A stretch of DNA of 64,000 nucleotides from positions 49,019 through 113,018 of the forward strand of contig CACXMR010000002.1 in NCBI GenBank assembly GCA_902768825.1, written 5' to 3'. Origin of the DNA: an uncultured Ruminococcus sp. Lineage in GTDB: Bacteria > Bacillota > Clostridia > Oscillospirales > Acutalibacteraceae. Positions 20,454 through 29,400 of this stretch are shown in pieces. Made by a program: the position numbers and the translations under genes. How positions within the stretch are numbered: the first letter of the stretch is position 1; every line of letters starts with the position of its first letter. Under the pieces are notes generated by a model, which searched no databases, had not been told where the DNA came from, and worked only from the letters and a program-made list of their open reading frames with translations.

Positions 20454-21644
20454 TTACTTAAAGCGTTTGCGGCAGTATTTGGCAAGAGCTATCTCGTATG
20501 CCTTCACATACTGCTCCGCCATGGTGTTGTTGTCGGTGGTAACAAGGGAGTCACGGACAATCTGACGGATACGCTTCCGGTCGTTGTCGTTCATCATGGA
20601 GAGGGTTTTGAGATATTTGACAAATTCCGACTTTTTGCTGAATACAAATCCGTTAGTGCCGTGCTTTATCATTTTATTGACGATCTTCTCCTTGTCCTCC
20701 TTGACAAGAACAGGCAGTCCGCAGCCCATTGCCTCCAGGAAGGACATGGAAACGAGTCCGTCATCGGAGGAACAGACATAAATATCACAGGCGGAATAAA
20801 CATCCGGCATGATAGTATTTGCTACAGACCCTGCAAAAATCACCATATCCGAAATCTTGAGCTTGACGCACAGGCTTTTGAGATAATCGGTCTCTGTGCC
20901 GTCTCCCACGATCAAAAGCTGGATGTTATCGGATTTTTTGAGGTGTGTGGCAAAGGCGGACAGCACAAATTCAAGATTTTTTTCCACAGTGAGCTTGCCG
21001 GCAAAGACAGCGACGGTGGCATTGGGAGACAGACCAAGCTTCTGGCGCATTTTCCTGATGGAGGTCTTTGTAGAGTTGTTATAGTCAAAGCGTTCCGTGT
21101 CCGTGTTGGAGCGGATCAAAAAGACCTTCTTTTTGCGGTCAGCCTTCTGGATGAAGATGGCCGCCCTGCTGCAGGAGGATGTAACCACATCGGCATTGTC
21201 AAGCATATCCCTGAAATGCTGCTTTTCAAAATAGGTCTTGACGTTCCACAGGAGCTTAGAGTTGTCGGCTGCAAACCTGTCCATAAAGTAGTCATGGATG
21301 GTAAACACCACAGGAGAATTGGTTTTGTCTGCAACCAGCAGCCCCATATAGCCTATCCTGGTGTCGGTATGTATATGCACTACGTCGGGCTTAAAGCTCG
21401 AAATAAACGAAATAATCTTGGGATCATTGTAGCTCTTGCACTCGTAACCATATTTATTGTTGGCAAGCCTTGCCGGGCAGCGGATGATCCCGTTTTTGTA
21501 TGAGGCTTCCTTTATCCTTGGGGAGGATGTGACGATAAGCACCTGATGAGAAAGCTCTTCAAGTCCGTTTTTGAGCACATCCACATAGCTTGAGATACCG
21601 CTGACGTAAGGAGCAAGGACCTCAGTGAAAATCAAAATACGCAT
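20454..21644 (-). CDS. GT4-family glycosyltransferase, glycolipid-synthesis type
   Basis: A 396-residue GT-B fold enzyme starting MRILIFTEVLAPYVSGISSY, a common opening of retaining glycosyltransferases that glucosylate diacylglycerol or similar lipids. C-terminal donor-binding segments are present (AVFAGKLTVEKNLEFVL, LIVGDGTETDYLK, and SSDDGLVSMSFLEAMGCGLP with the EX7E-like acidic positions). The acceptor cannot be settled from sequence. The start is the ATG at 21644 after GGTGAT. The upstream ATG at 21863 would add 73 unrelated residues. It heads a possible unit with nspC and the permease. Confidence 0.85.
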   Translation of the reverse strand: MRILIFTEVLAPYVSGISSYVDVLKNGLEELSHQVLIVTSSPRIKEASYKNGIIRCPARLANNKYGYECKSYNDPKIISFISSFKPDVVHIHTDTRIGYMGLLVADKTNSPVVFTIHDYFMDRFAADNSKLLWNVKTYFEKQHFRDMLDNADVVTSSCSRAAIFIQKADRKKKVFLIRSNTDTERFDYNNSTKTSIRKMRQKLGLSPNATVAVFAGKLTVEKNLEFVLSAFATHLKKSDNIQLLIVGDGTETDYLKSLCVKLKISDMVIFAGSVANTIMPDVYSACDIYVCSSDDGLVSMSFLEAMGCGLPVLVKEDKEKIVNKMIKHGTNGFVFSKKSEFVKYLKTLSMMNDNDRKRIRQIVRDSLVTTDNNTMAEQYVKAYEIALAKYCRKRFK

Positions 21645-21746
21645 AGCATCACCAATTTTATTATTATAGGTAAAAGATATTATACCATGTTGTGCAGGCA
21701 AACAAAAGAGTTTTTTAAAAATCCTGTTATTTTTATAATAAAACAC

Positions 21747-21775
21747 TTTCAAAATCATAAAAAATAGTATATAAT
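21747..21775 (+). promoter_or_regulatory. Candidate promoter of hprK
   Basis: TTTCAA, 17 bases, TATAAT, located 78 bases before the hprK start. The -10 is perfect and the -35 matches 4 of 6. Confidence 0.6.
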
Positions 21776-21852
21776 GAATATACGATTCTGAAGGAGCCTT
21801 TCTGCCGGAGTATGCGGATTGCATTATCGGAATAATTAACGGAGGTGCGGAA

Positions 21853-22815
21853 ATGGAAACCAAGTTTTCTGTGACACTTGCAAAAATTATTAAGGAAATA
21901 GAGCTTGAGGTATCCTATATGCCTGACGACCCTGAGACTATCAAGATCGTGTCAAGGGATATCACAAGGCCGGGCCTTGAGCTGACGGGATTCCTTGATT
22001 TTTTTGACAATTCACGTATGATGATATTTGGCAATACCGAAAACAGCTATCTGAACAGGTTCAGCACCGAGCAGAGATATCACGTCATAGAGAGACTGTT
22101 TTCTCTGCAGCCCCCTGCTATAATAGTGACAAGGAATATTATTCCCTACGGCGAGCTTATGAGCGCTGCGGAAAAGTATAAGATACCTGTGCTGCGCAGC
22201 CCTGAGACTACATCCGTTCTGTCCGCATCCCTTATTTCCCTTCTCAACACCGAGCTGGCTCCGAGAGTTACCAGACACGGAGTGCTTGTTGAGGTCTATG
22301 GTGAGGGTCTGCTGATCGTGGGTGACAGCGGAGTCGGAAAGAGCGAGACGGCGATAGAGCTTGTCAAGAGAGGTCACCGTCTGATAGCCGACGATGCGGT
22401 GGAGATCAGGCGCATATCAAACAAACAGCTCATAGGTACATCCCCGGCAAATATACGTCATTTTATCGAGCTGAGGGGCATAGGAATTATCAATGCCAGA
22501 AGGCTTTTCGGTATGGGCTCCGTCAAGCTCAGCGAGAAGATCGACATGGTCATCAACCTTGAGCAGTGGGATAACAAGAAGGTCTATGACCGCATGGGCA
22601 TGAGCAATGAGATGACCGAGATATTGGGAAATCAGGTGCCGATCCTGACCATTCCTGTCAAGCCCGGACGTAACCTTGCCGTGATCATCGAGGTGGCGGC
22701 TATGAACAACCGTCAGCGCAAGATGGGCTATAACGCGGCAAGAGAGCTGTTCCAGCTTCTCGGCCTTGAGCTTCCGGAGGAGGAAGAGGGAGATCTTAAG
22801 ACGATCCCGTTCTGA
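21853..22815 (+). CDS. hprK: HPr kinase/phosphorylase
   Basis: Phosphorylates and dephosphorylates HPr on Ser46, the signal for carbon catabolite control in Firmicutes. It has 320 residues. The Walker A motif is GDSGVGKS (157-164), and the family signature follows (HFIELRGIGIINARRLFG). The ATG at 21853 is preceded by GGAGGTG. It leads the hprK-murB-rapZ-whiA group. HPr itself is not in the window. Confidence 0.97.
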   Translation: METKFSVTLAKIIKEIELEVSYMPDDPETIKIVSRDITRPGLELTGFLDFFDNSRMMIFGNTENSYLNRFSTEQRYHVIERLFSLQPPAIIVTRNIIPYGELMSAAEKYKIPVLRSPETTSVLSASLISLLNTELAPRVTRHGVLVEVYGEGLLIVGDSGVGKSETAIELVKRGHRLIADDAVEIRRISNKQLIGTSPANIRHFIELRGIGIINARRLFGMGSVKLSEKIDMVINLEQWDNKKVYDRMGMSNEMTEILGNQVPILTIPVKPGRNLAVIIEVAAMNNRQRKMGYNAARELFQLLGLELPEEEEGDLKTIPF

Positions 22816-22874
22816 TAAGAATATACATAACAGCGCCGGCAGAACTGCCGGATAACGGATATAAAGGAGACGCT

Positions 22875-23786
22875 ATGATCGAAAAAGCTTTTATTGAATT
22901 GATCAGTAAGGAAAATGCAGACATCAGGCTCGATGAGGAAATGAAGAGTCATACGAGCTTCCGGATAGGGGGAAAGGCTGACTGTCTTTGCTCAGTGAAG
23001 GACGTGGATTCCCTGAGAAACATCATACTGCTGTGCCGTGAACACGGGGTGCCGTATTTCATTCTCGGCATGGGCTCAAATATCCTTGTTTCCGACAAGG
23101 GAATAGAGGGTCTTGTGATAAAATTAGAGGGTGAGTTCAACGAAATAACCCTTGCGGAGGATAATATAGTGCGCTGCGGTGCAGGCTCTACCCTTGCAAG
23201 GCTGTGCACCTTTGCAAGGAATATGTCCCTTGGAGGCCTTGAGTTTGCATGGGGAATACCGGGATCGGTGGGCGGCGCCATCTATATGAATGCCGGTGCA
23301 TACGGAGGAGAGATCAAGGATACCGTGATCTCTGTGGATTATATGGATAAGGACGGAAATATCAGGCGCTGCAGCGGCGAAGAGCTTGACTTTTCCTACC
23401 GCCACAGTGCGTTTACTGACACCGAAAACATCATTATCCGAGGTTCCTTCCGTCTTGAGCCGGGATCCCATGACGCCATAGTCGAAAGAATGCAGTACCT
23501 TATGGATCAGCGCAAGACCAAGCAGCCCATCAATCATCCCAGTGCCGGAAGCGTTTTCAAGAGACCGGAAAACGGCTATGCGGCTGCTCTGATAGAGGAG
23601 TGCGGACTGAAGGGGTACGAATACGGCGGGGCACAGGTCAGCCCCAAGCATGCGGGATTCATAGTCAACGATAAGGGTGCAAGCGCCGCAGATGTGCTTG
23701 GACTGATCGACCACATAAAAAAGGAAGTCAGGGAAAAGAAAAACGTGGAGCTTTGCTGTGAGGTAAGATTCATCGGCAGGGTCTGA
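22875..23786 (+). CDS. murB: UDP-N-acetylenolpyruvoylglucosamine reductase MurB
   Basis: FAD enzyme that reduces UDP-GlcNAc enolpyruvate to UDP-MurNAc in peptidoglycan synthesis. It has 303 residues, the short type II form usual in Firmicutes. The FAD-binding segments ILGMGSNILVSDKG and WGIPGSVGGAIYMNAGAYGG are present, then the catalytic serine in SAGSVFKRP and the final glutamate region (ELCCEVRFIG). AAAGGAG precedes the ATG. Confidence 0.97.
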   Translation: MIEKAFIELISKENADIRLDEEMKSHTSFRIGGKADCLCSVKDVDSLRNIILLCREHGVPYFILGMGSNILVSDKGIEGLVIKLEGEFNEITLAEDNIVRCGAGSTLARLCTFARNMSLGGLEFAWGIPGSVGGAIYMNAGAYGGEIKDTVISVDYMDKDGNIRRCSGEELDFSYRHSAFTDTENIIIRGSFRLEPGSHDAIVERMQYLMDQRKTKQPINHPSAGSVFKRPENGYAAALIEECGLKGYEYGGAQVSPKHAGFIVNDKGASAADVLGLIDHIKKEVREKKNVELCCEVRFIGRV

Positions 23787-23849
23787 TGATAACAGTGCCT
23801 GCCGTTGCCTGCAGACAGATCATTTTGCTCCTTATTTCAGGTGAGTTTT

Positions 23850-24719
23850 ATGGAATTTATTATTATAACCGGTCTTTCGGGAGCCGGAAAATCCGTTGCA
23901 ATGAAGAGTATGGAGGATATAGGATACTACTGCGTAGATAATATTCCTCCTATGCTTCTTCCTACGTTTTATGATCTGTGCGAGAAATCCTCAGACGACA
24001 GGATGAAGAAGATCGCTGTCGTTACTGATGTCAGGGCAGGAGACGGATTTGAGGACCTGTTTGAGGCGCTTGACAGCTTCAAGGGCGAAAAGAACAATTA
24101 CAAGATACTGTTCCTTGACGCAAGGGACGACGTGCTTCTGAGACGATACAAAGAAACCCGCAGGAAGCATCCTCTTGCCGATGCGAGTAAGGGTTCTACC
24201 GAAAACGCAGTGGTGATGGAGCGCAGCCTTCTTATGAGAGTGAAGGCAAGGGCGGACTATGTCATAGATACCTCTCTGCTTTCAGGCTCACAGCTCAGGG
24301 AAAGGATATCCGCACTGTTTCTGGGAAATCCCTCTCTGGGTATGACTGTTACCTGCCTGTCGTTTGGCTTTAAGTATGGAATACCTGCCGAGGCCGATCT
24401 TGTTTTTGACGTGAGGTGCCTGCCGAATCCATTCTATATTCCCGATCTGAAATATCACACCGGTCTTGAGGATTGCGTATATGACTATGTAATGAGCTTT
24501 GAGCAGTCAAAGGGCTTTGCAAAAAGGATGATCTCGTTGGTGGATTATTCCCTTCCGCTTTACCTTGCTGAGGGAAAGAGCCAGCTTGTTATCGCCATAG
24601 GCTGCACCGGAGGACAGCATCGTTCTGTCACTCTCACAAGGGTGCTCTATCAGCATATACTTGAATCAAGACAAAGAGCTATTGTACACCATAGAGATGT
24701 TTCAAAGAACAAGCGGTGA
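23850..24719 (+). CDS. rapZ: RNase adapter / nucleotide-binding protein RapZ (YvcJ)
   Basis: P-loop protein of 289 residues. The Walker A motif is GLSGAGKS (8-15). The C-terminal domain has the conserved IGCTGGQHRSV segment. In enterobacteria RapZ guides decay of a small RNA that controls GlmS. In Firmicutes the YvcJ form has a less defined role near hprK and whiA. The ATG at 23850 follows AGGTGAG. The in-frame ATG at 23805 lies well upstream without a site. Confidence 0.95.
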   Translation: MEFIIITGLSGAGKSVAMKSMEDIGYYCVDNIPPMLLPTFYDLCEKSSDDRMKKIAVVTDVRAGDGFEDLFEALDSFKGEKNNYKILFLDARDDVLLRRYKETRRKHPLADASKGSTENAVVMERSLLMRVKARADYVIDTSLLSGSQLRERISALFLGNPSLGMTVTCLSFGFKYGIPAEADLVFDVRCLPNPFYIPDLKYHTGLEDCVYDYVMSFEQSKGFAKRMISLVDYSLPLYLAEGKSQLVIAIGCTGGQHRSVTLTRVLYQHILESRQRAIVHHRDVSKNKR

Positions 24720-24725
24720 TGAGCT

Positions 24726-25652
24726 ATGTCATTCTCAAAGGAAACAAAGGAGGCTCTCTGTGAATACAGGGACCTGACTATTGAACAAAAAACTGCCCTT
24801 GTCTATGGTATGACCCTGTTTTCAAAGAGCTTTAGTCCCTCGGCTATATCAATGACCACAGAGTCAAGACCTGCGGCCATGACCTTTTCTGAGGGGCTTG
24901 CGTCATTGACCGGCGTTATAGTCGATCTTTCTGTCAAGCTTACGAGACGGGGAGGAAAGGGCAGTCTTTATTATCTTTCTGTTCCGGAAAAATCGGACTG
25001 TATGAGGGTGTTTGACTTTTTTGGCCACGATCGTTCCCAGCCGAGCCTTCGCATTAACCGTGGAAATATAGACGGTGAGGGGGCTACAGCCTGCTTCCTG
25101 AGGGGTGTTTTTCTCGTGTGCGGAAGCGTGACTGATCCCGAAAAGGATTATCACCTGGAGTTTTCTGTGCCCCACATGAACCTCGCTTCCGACCTGGAAC
25201 GCATTATAAGCGAGATCGAGGAGATAAACACCGAAGCTAAAACCGTTTTCAGAAAGGGCAGCTATGTTGTATATATCAAGGGCAGCGACAATATCGAGGA
25301 TATGCTCACCTATATCGGGGCGCCTATGTCAGCTCTCAATATCATGCAGAGCAGGATATACAAGTCTGTAAGGAACGATGTCAACCGCAGGATCAATTCT
25401 GAGACCGCAAACCTGAACAAGACGGCTGATGCCTCCGCTAAACAGCTTATCGCAATTGACCTTATCAGGGATCGGATCGGGCTTGAAGCGTTGCCGGAGG
25501 AGCTCAGGGAAATGGCACTTCTCAGGATCGAGCACCCGGAGTATAATCTCAGGGAGCTTGGAAATGCCTTGCCTGTGCCGATCAGCAGATCAGGTGCGAA
25601 TCACCGGATACAGAGACTGATGACCATTGCTGAGGAACTGAAGGGTAAATGA
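24726..25652 (+). CDS. whiA: DNA-binding protein WhiA
   Basis: Conserved Gram-positive protein with an N-terminal LAGLIDADG-like domain without endonuclease activity and a C-terminal helix-turn-helix (about residues 265-305, with NLRELGNAL and SRSGANHRIQRL). It influences cell division and chromosome segregation in Bacillus. It has 308 residues and starts 6 bases after rapZ. Its stop overlaps the next start (ATGA). Confidence 0.96.
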   Translation: MSFSKETKEALCEYRDLTIEQKTALVYGMTLFSKSFSPSAISMTTESRPAAMTFSEGLASLTGVIVDLSVKLTRRGGKGSLYYLSVPEKSDCMRVFDFFGHDRSQPSLRINRGNIDGEGATACFLRGVFLVCGSVTDPEKDYHLEFSVPHMNLASDLERIISEIEEINTEAKTVFRKGSYVVYIKGSDNIEDMLTYIGAPMSALNIMQSRIYKSVRNDVNRRINSETANLNKTADASAKQLIAIDLIRDRIGLEALPEELREMALLRIEHPEYNLRELGNALPVPISRSGANHRIQRLMTIAEELKGK

Positions 25653-26218
25653 GAACTGTTATCAATTATGCAATAAGCTTTCTGTCTGAGGGCCTTGCGC
25701 CTGTTATGGTCTTTTTGCCGATATGCCTTTTCCTGCGGATGCTCTATCTCAGAGAACGACCCAAAACCAGCCTTGCGGATAAAACCGATCCTCTGAGAGA
25801 GTCGATCTTCGCTTTGTTTATGGTTTTTTTGATAATGCTCTTTACACAGACCTTTATCTACAATCCCGGAATAGACAACATCAGCATAATACCCTTTTAT
25901 ATTATCATAAAGCAGATTGCTGAAGCCGATGTCAGCTTTTATACATTAAGAGGAATGATCTTTAATATCTTCGGAAACATCGGCATTTTTATTCCCGTGG
26001 GTATTTTTATCCCTATTCTTTTCAAAACGAACTTTTCTCAGACTGTGTTGAGAGGATTTTTTATCTCTCTTGTCATCGAGGTTGTACAGCTTCCGCTTCC
26101 GAGGACAAGCGATATTGACGATCTGATCCTGAATACGGCAGGGACAGCCTTGGGTTATGGGATTTTTTGCCTTGCCGGAGTAATCATCAACCGACTGCGG
26201 TGCCGCAAGCATAAATAA
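25649..26218 (+). CDS. VanZ family membrane protein
   Basis: A 189-residue protein with about four or five predicted membrane helices. The VanZ-like conserved acidic segments are present, including NIFGNIGIFIPVG and TSDIDDLILNTAGTALGYG. VanZ proteins lower teicoplanin binding in enterococci, but most chromosomal homologues have no known role. The start overlaps the whiA stop by 4 bases, so it is translated from the same message. Confidence 0.85.
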   Translation: MRTVINYAISFLSEGLAPVMVFLPICLFLRMLYLRERPKTSLADKTDPLRESIFALFMVFLIMLFTQTFIYNPGIDNISIIPFYIIIKQIAEADVSFYTLRGMIFNIFGNIGIFIPVGIFIPILFKTNFSQTVLRGFFISLVIEVVQLPLPRTSDIDDLILNTAGTALGYGIFCLAGVIINRLRCRKHK

Positions 26219-26273
26219 TCAACGATTCATTGCCCGCGGGAAGAAAATGATTTTCGGTTTTTTAAAAAATTGA

Positions 26274-26301
26274 TTGACATGAGAGAATTTTTGATTATAA
26301 T
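26274..26301 (+). promoter_or_regulatory. Promoter of the alaS T-box transcript
   Basis: TTGACA, 16 bases, TATAAT: a perfect match in both hexamers. It drives the leader and alaS. Confidence 0.9.
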
Positions 26302-26307
26302 AGTAAT

Positions 26308-26542
26308 AGTATTGTATACAGAAGCTGCTGTGATGAGAAAAAGAGCAATACCGCCGTCAAAGAGAGAAAACCGTATTGATGAGAGGTTTTTACGGAAGGC
26401 TGCTTGGGCTGACTCGGAGCATTTGCGGAAAACCGCAACGCAGGGCTGCGTTATGGCCTTTGAGTGGTGCGTCCATGACGTGCAATTTGGGTGGTAACAC
26501 GGATCTTTTCGTCCCATACAGGCGAAAGGGTCTTTTTTATTT
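26308..26542 (+). promoter_or_regulatory. T-box riboswitch controlling alaS (tRNA-Ala)
   Basis: Leader RNA that reads the charging state of tRNA-Ala. Visible parts are the Stem I start GATGAGAA, the AGAGAG distal segment, a probable specifier codon GCT at 26408-26410 just before GACTCGGAGC, the T-box GGGTGGTAACACGG at 26489-26502, and a terminator stem (GATCTTTTCG with CGAAAGGGTC) followed by six T. In the bulge UGGU the variable base is U. That pairs with the A discriminator base of tRNA-Ala, so the bulge and the specifier agree. Uncharged tRNA would favour read-through into alaS. Confidence 0.9.
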
Positions 26543-26571
26543 TCACACAGCAAAACAGAAGGGTGATAAAA

Positions 26572-29202
26572 ATGAAATGGACAGGATTGAATGAATTAAG
26601 GGAGATGTTTCTGTCATTTTTTGAATCAAAGGGACATCTCAGACTGCCGAGCTTCCCGCTCATCCCAAACAACGACAACAGCCTGCTTCTCATCAATTCA
26701 GGCATGGCTCCTATGAAGAAATACTTCACAGGTGAGGTCACTCCCCCCAGAACCAGGGTTACTACCTGCCAGAAGTGCATCCGTACTCCCGATATCGAGA
26801 GAGTGGGCATCACTGCAAGACACGGTACATTCTTTGAAATGCTGGGCAACTTCTCCTTTGGCGACTATTTCAAGCACGAGGCCATGGCATGGGCATGGGA
26901 GTTCTTTACTAAGGTGCTGGAGATGCCACCGGAGAAGATATACATTTCAGTCTATGAGAATGACGATGAGGCATGGGATATCTGGACAAACGAGGTCGGA
27001 GTCGATCCCTCTCATCTCAAGAGGCTTGGCAAAGAGGATAACTTTTGGGAGCATGGCGAAGGCCCCTGCGGTCCCTGCACGGAGCTTTACTTTGACAGAG
27101 GCGAGAAATACGGCTGCGGCAAGCCTGACTGCGGTGTGGGCTGTGACTGTGACAGATATGTTGAGGTGTGGAACAACGTTTTCTCCCAGTTTGTCAACGA
27201 TGGCAATGGCAACTATACCCCTATGGATCATCCCAACATCGACACTGGTATGGGTCTGGAAAGACTTGCCTGCGTTATGCAGGGCGTGGATAATCTCTTC
27301 CTTGTGGATACTGTGCAGAACATCATGAAGAAGATCTCCGAGCTTGTGGGCGTCAGCTATGGTGACGGTGAAAAAACCGATATTTCCCTGCGTGTTATCA
27401 CTGACCATATCAGAAGCACTACCTTTATGATCGGTGACGGAGTAATGCCTTCCAACGAGGGCAGAGGCTATGTTCTCAGAAGACTCCTCAGGAGAGCTGC
27501 ACGTCATGGCAGACTTCTCGGTGTAAAGGAAAGCTTCCTGTATAAGGTGGTAGACACCGTGATCCAGGAGAACGCTTCCTATCCTGAGCTTTCTGAGAAG
27601 CGTGACCTTATAGTTAAAGTTATCAAGACAGAGGAGGAAAGCTTCGGCAGGACTCTTGACCAAGGCTTTGCTCTCCTTGATGATATCATCAAAAAGTCAG
27701 AAATCAACCGGATTTCCGGTGATGACGCATTCAGGCTCAACGATACATTCGGCTTCCCGATAGACCTTATCAGAGAGGTCGCTGAGGAAAAGGGCTTTAC
27801 TGTCGATATTGACGGCTATAACGAGCTGCTCAAGGAGCAGAAGATCAGGGCAAAGAATGCAAGAAAGAACGCAGGTGCCGATGCATGGCTCAGCGACAGC
27901 GTTGATTTCAGCGGCATAGAAAAGACTGATTTCATAGGCTACAGCGAGCTTTCCTGTCAGTCAAAAATCCTTGCTGTGGTCGAGGACGGCGAGAGAGTAG
28001 AATTTGGCGGCACCGGGGACGATGTTGTCGTTGTGCTTGACAAGACTCCCTTCTATGCAGAGAGCGGCGGTCAGGTGGGAGATAAGGGTGTTATCGTTGC
28101 CGATAAGACAAGACTTGAGGTACTTGATACAGTCAAGGACAGCAACGGCATATATATGCACCACTGCCACATTGCCGAGGGTACTGTGGAGGTAGGTCAG
28201 ACTGTTTCCGCTGAGGTGGACAAGGAAAACCGTCTTTCCATCATGCGCAACCACACTGCCGCTCATCTGCTGCAGGCAGCCCTCAGGAAGGTGCTGGGCA
28301 CTCATGTTGAACAGGCCGGACAGCTCGTTGACAGCGAGAAGCTCCGCTTCGACTTCACTCATTTCTCTGCATTGACTGAGGAGGAGCTTGCAAAGATCGA
28401 AGCTCTTGTAAACGATCAGATATTCGCCGGAGTCCAGGTTGTGACAAAGGAGATGAAGATCGAGGAGGCTAAAAAGCTTGGTGCGATGGCTCTCTTCGGC
28501 GAGAAATACGGCGATGTTGTAAGAGTGGTAATGATCGACGAATTCTCAAAGGAGTTCTGCGGCGGTACACATATTGATAATACCGCAAGGATCGGTCTGT
28601 TCAGGATAAAGAGCGAAGGCTCTGTAGCTTCCGGAGTGAGAAGGATCGAGGCTGTTACTGGCAGAAACGTCATTACGATGCTTGATGAGTATAAGAACAC
28701 CACCGTTGAGTGCATGAAGGCTCTCAAGATTACCAACGCCGCAAGCCTTGCCGCTTCCTGTGAAAATGTTGCAGCCGAGCTGAAGGAAAAGGACAGAGAG
28801 ATCGATCGTCTCAACACCAAGATCTCGGCTATGTCACTGGATAACATCTTCAGTATTTCTGTCATTGAGAAGGGTGTCAGGATTATCAAGGGTAAGCTTG
28901 ACGGCATTAACACCACAGCACTCAAGAATATGTGTGACAGGGTGCTTAATACCGCACCGAAGAGCGTGGGTGTGCTGTTTGCTGTTGATAACGGCAAGGC
29001 AAATCTTGCGGTGGTCTGCGGTAAAGAAGCTCAGGAAAAGGGTCTCCATGCAGGCAAGCTTATCAAGCAGGTGGCTGAGCTTGTTGACGGAAAAGGCGGC
29101 GGCAAGCAGGAGAGAGCTATGGCAGGTGTCGGAGATATCAGCAAGATCGAAGCTGCACTTGATAAGGTTAATGACATAATATTCAGTAATGTCAAGGAAT
29201 GA
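26572..29202 (+). CDS. alaS: Alanyl-tRNA synthetase
   Basis: Class II enzyme that charges tRNA-Ala; 876 residues, full length. The aminoacylation core includes RHGTFFEMLGNFSFGDYFK and the GMGLERLACVMQG region. The editing domain has the zinc motifs HTAAH and, later, CGGTHIDN. A C-terminal DHHA1 domain follows. The start is the ATG at 26572 (MKWTGLNELREMF), preceded by GGGTGAT. The in-frame GTG at 26491 lies inside the T-box. Confidence 0.98.
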   Translation: MKWTGLNELREMFLSFFESKGHLRLPSFPLIPNNDNSLLLINSGMAPMKKYFTGEVTPPRTRVTTCQKCIRTPDIERVGITARHGTFFEMLGNFSFGDYFKHEAMAWAWEFFTKVLEMPPEKIYISVYENDDEAWDIWTNEVGVDPSHLKRLGKEDNFWEHGEGPCGPCTELYFDRGEKYGCGKPDCGVGCDCDRYVEVWNNVFSQFVNDGNGNYTPMDHPNIDTGMGLERLACVMQGVDNLFLVDTVQNIMKKISELVGVSYGDGEKTDISLRVITDHIRSTTFMIGDGVMPSNEGRGYVLRRLLRRAARHGRLLGVKESFLYKVVDTVIQENASYPELSEKRDLIVKVIKTEEESFGRTLDQGFALLDDIIKKSEINRISGDDAFRLNDTFGFPIDLIREVAEEKGFTVDIDGYNELLKEQKIRAKNARKNAGADAWLSDSVDFSGIEKTDFIGYSELSCQSKILAVVEDGERVEFGGTGDDVVVVLDKTPFYAESGGQVGDKGVIVADKTRLEVLDTVKDSNGIYMHHCHIAEGTVEVGQTVSAEVDKENRLSIMRNHTAAHLLQAALRKVLGTHVEQAGQLVDSEKLRFDFTHFSALTEEELAKIEALVNDQIFAGVQVVTKEMKIEEAKKLGAMALFGEKYGDVVRVVMIDEFSKEFCGGTHIDNTARIGLFRIKSEGSVASGVRRIEAVTGRNVITMLDEYKNTTVECMKALKITNAASLAASCENVAAELKEKDREIDRLNTKISAMSLDNIFSISVIEKGVRIIKGKLDGINTTALKNMCDRVLNTAPKSVGVLFAVDNGKANLAVVCGKEAQEKGLHAGKLIKQVAELVDGKGGGKQERAMAGVGDISKIEAALDKVNDIIFSNVKE

Positions 29203-29272
29203 CTGCATATAAAAACAGCTGATAACAGCCAAAATGCAAAAAAATAATACAAAATAAGATATTTTGATGTCT

Positions 29273-29316
29273 GCATCTGTCAATTTATTTCCGGATATAT
29301 TGACAGATGCTTTTTT
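29273..29316 (+). terminator. Intrinsic terminator after alaS
   Basis: Perfect 12-base arms GCATCTGTCAAT and ATTGACAGATGC with a 14-base loop and six T. Confidence 0.9.
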
Positions 29317-29400
29317 ATGTGATAATAATATTGTTGTATAGTGTTATCCCTGCATAGGTATAACGACTCTACATAACAAGAGAATACGGAGGTAAGTGGA

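Noticed and set aside
20403-21503. 366-codon plus-strand frame opposite the glycosyltransferase and the start of nspC
   Set aside because: Both minus-strand genes are clear family members with good starts; the plus frame is an antisense by-product of codon bias.
25649-26218. VanZ-like gene as a sign of glycopeptide resistance
   Set aside because: It is coupled to whiA in a housekeeping operon with no other van genes; VanZ-like proteins are widespread without that role.
26947-27663. 238-codon minus-strand frame inside alaS
   Set aside because: Antisense shadow; alaS is complete and motif-rich on the plus strand.
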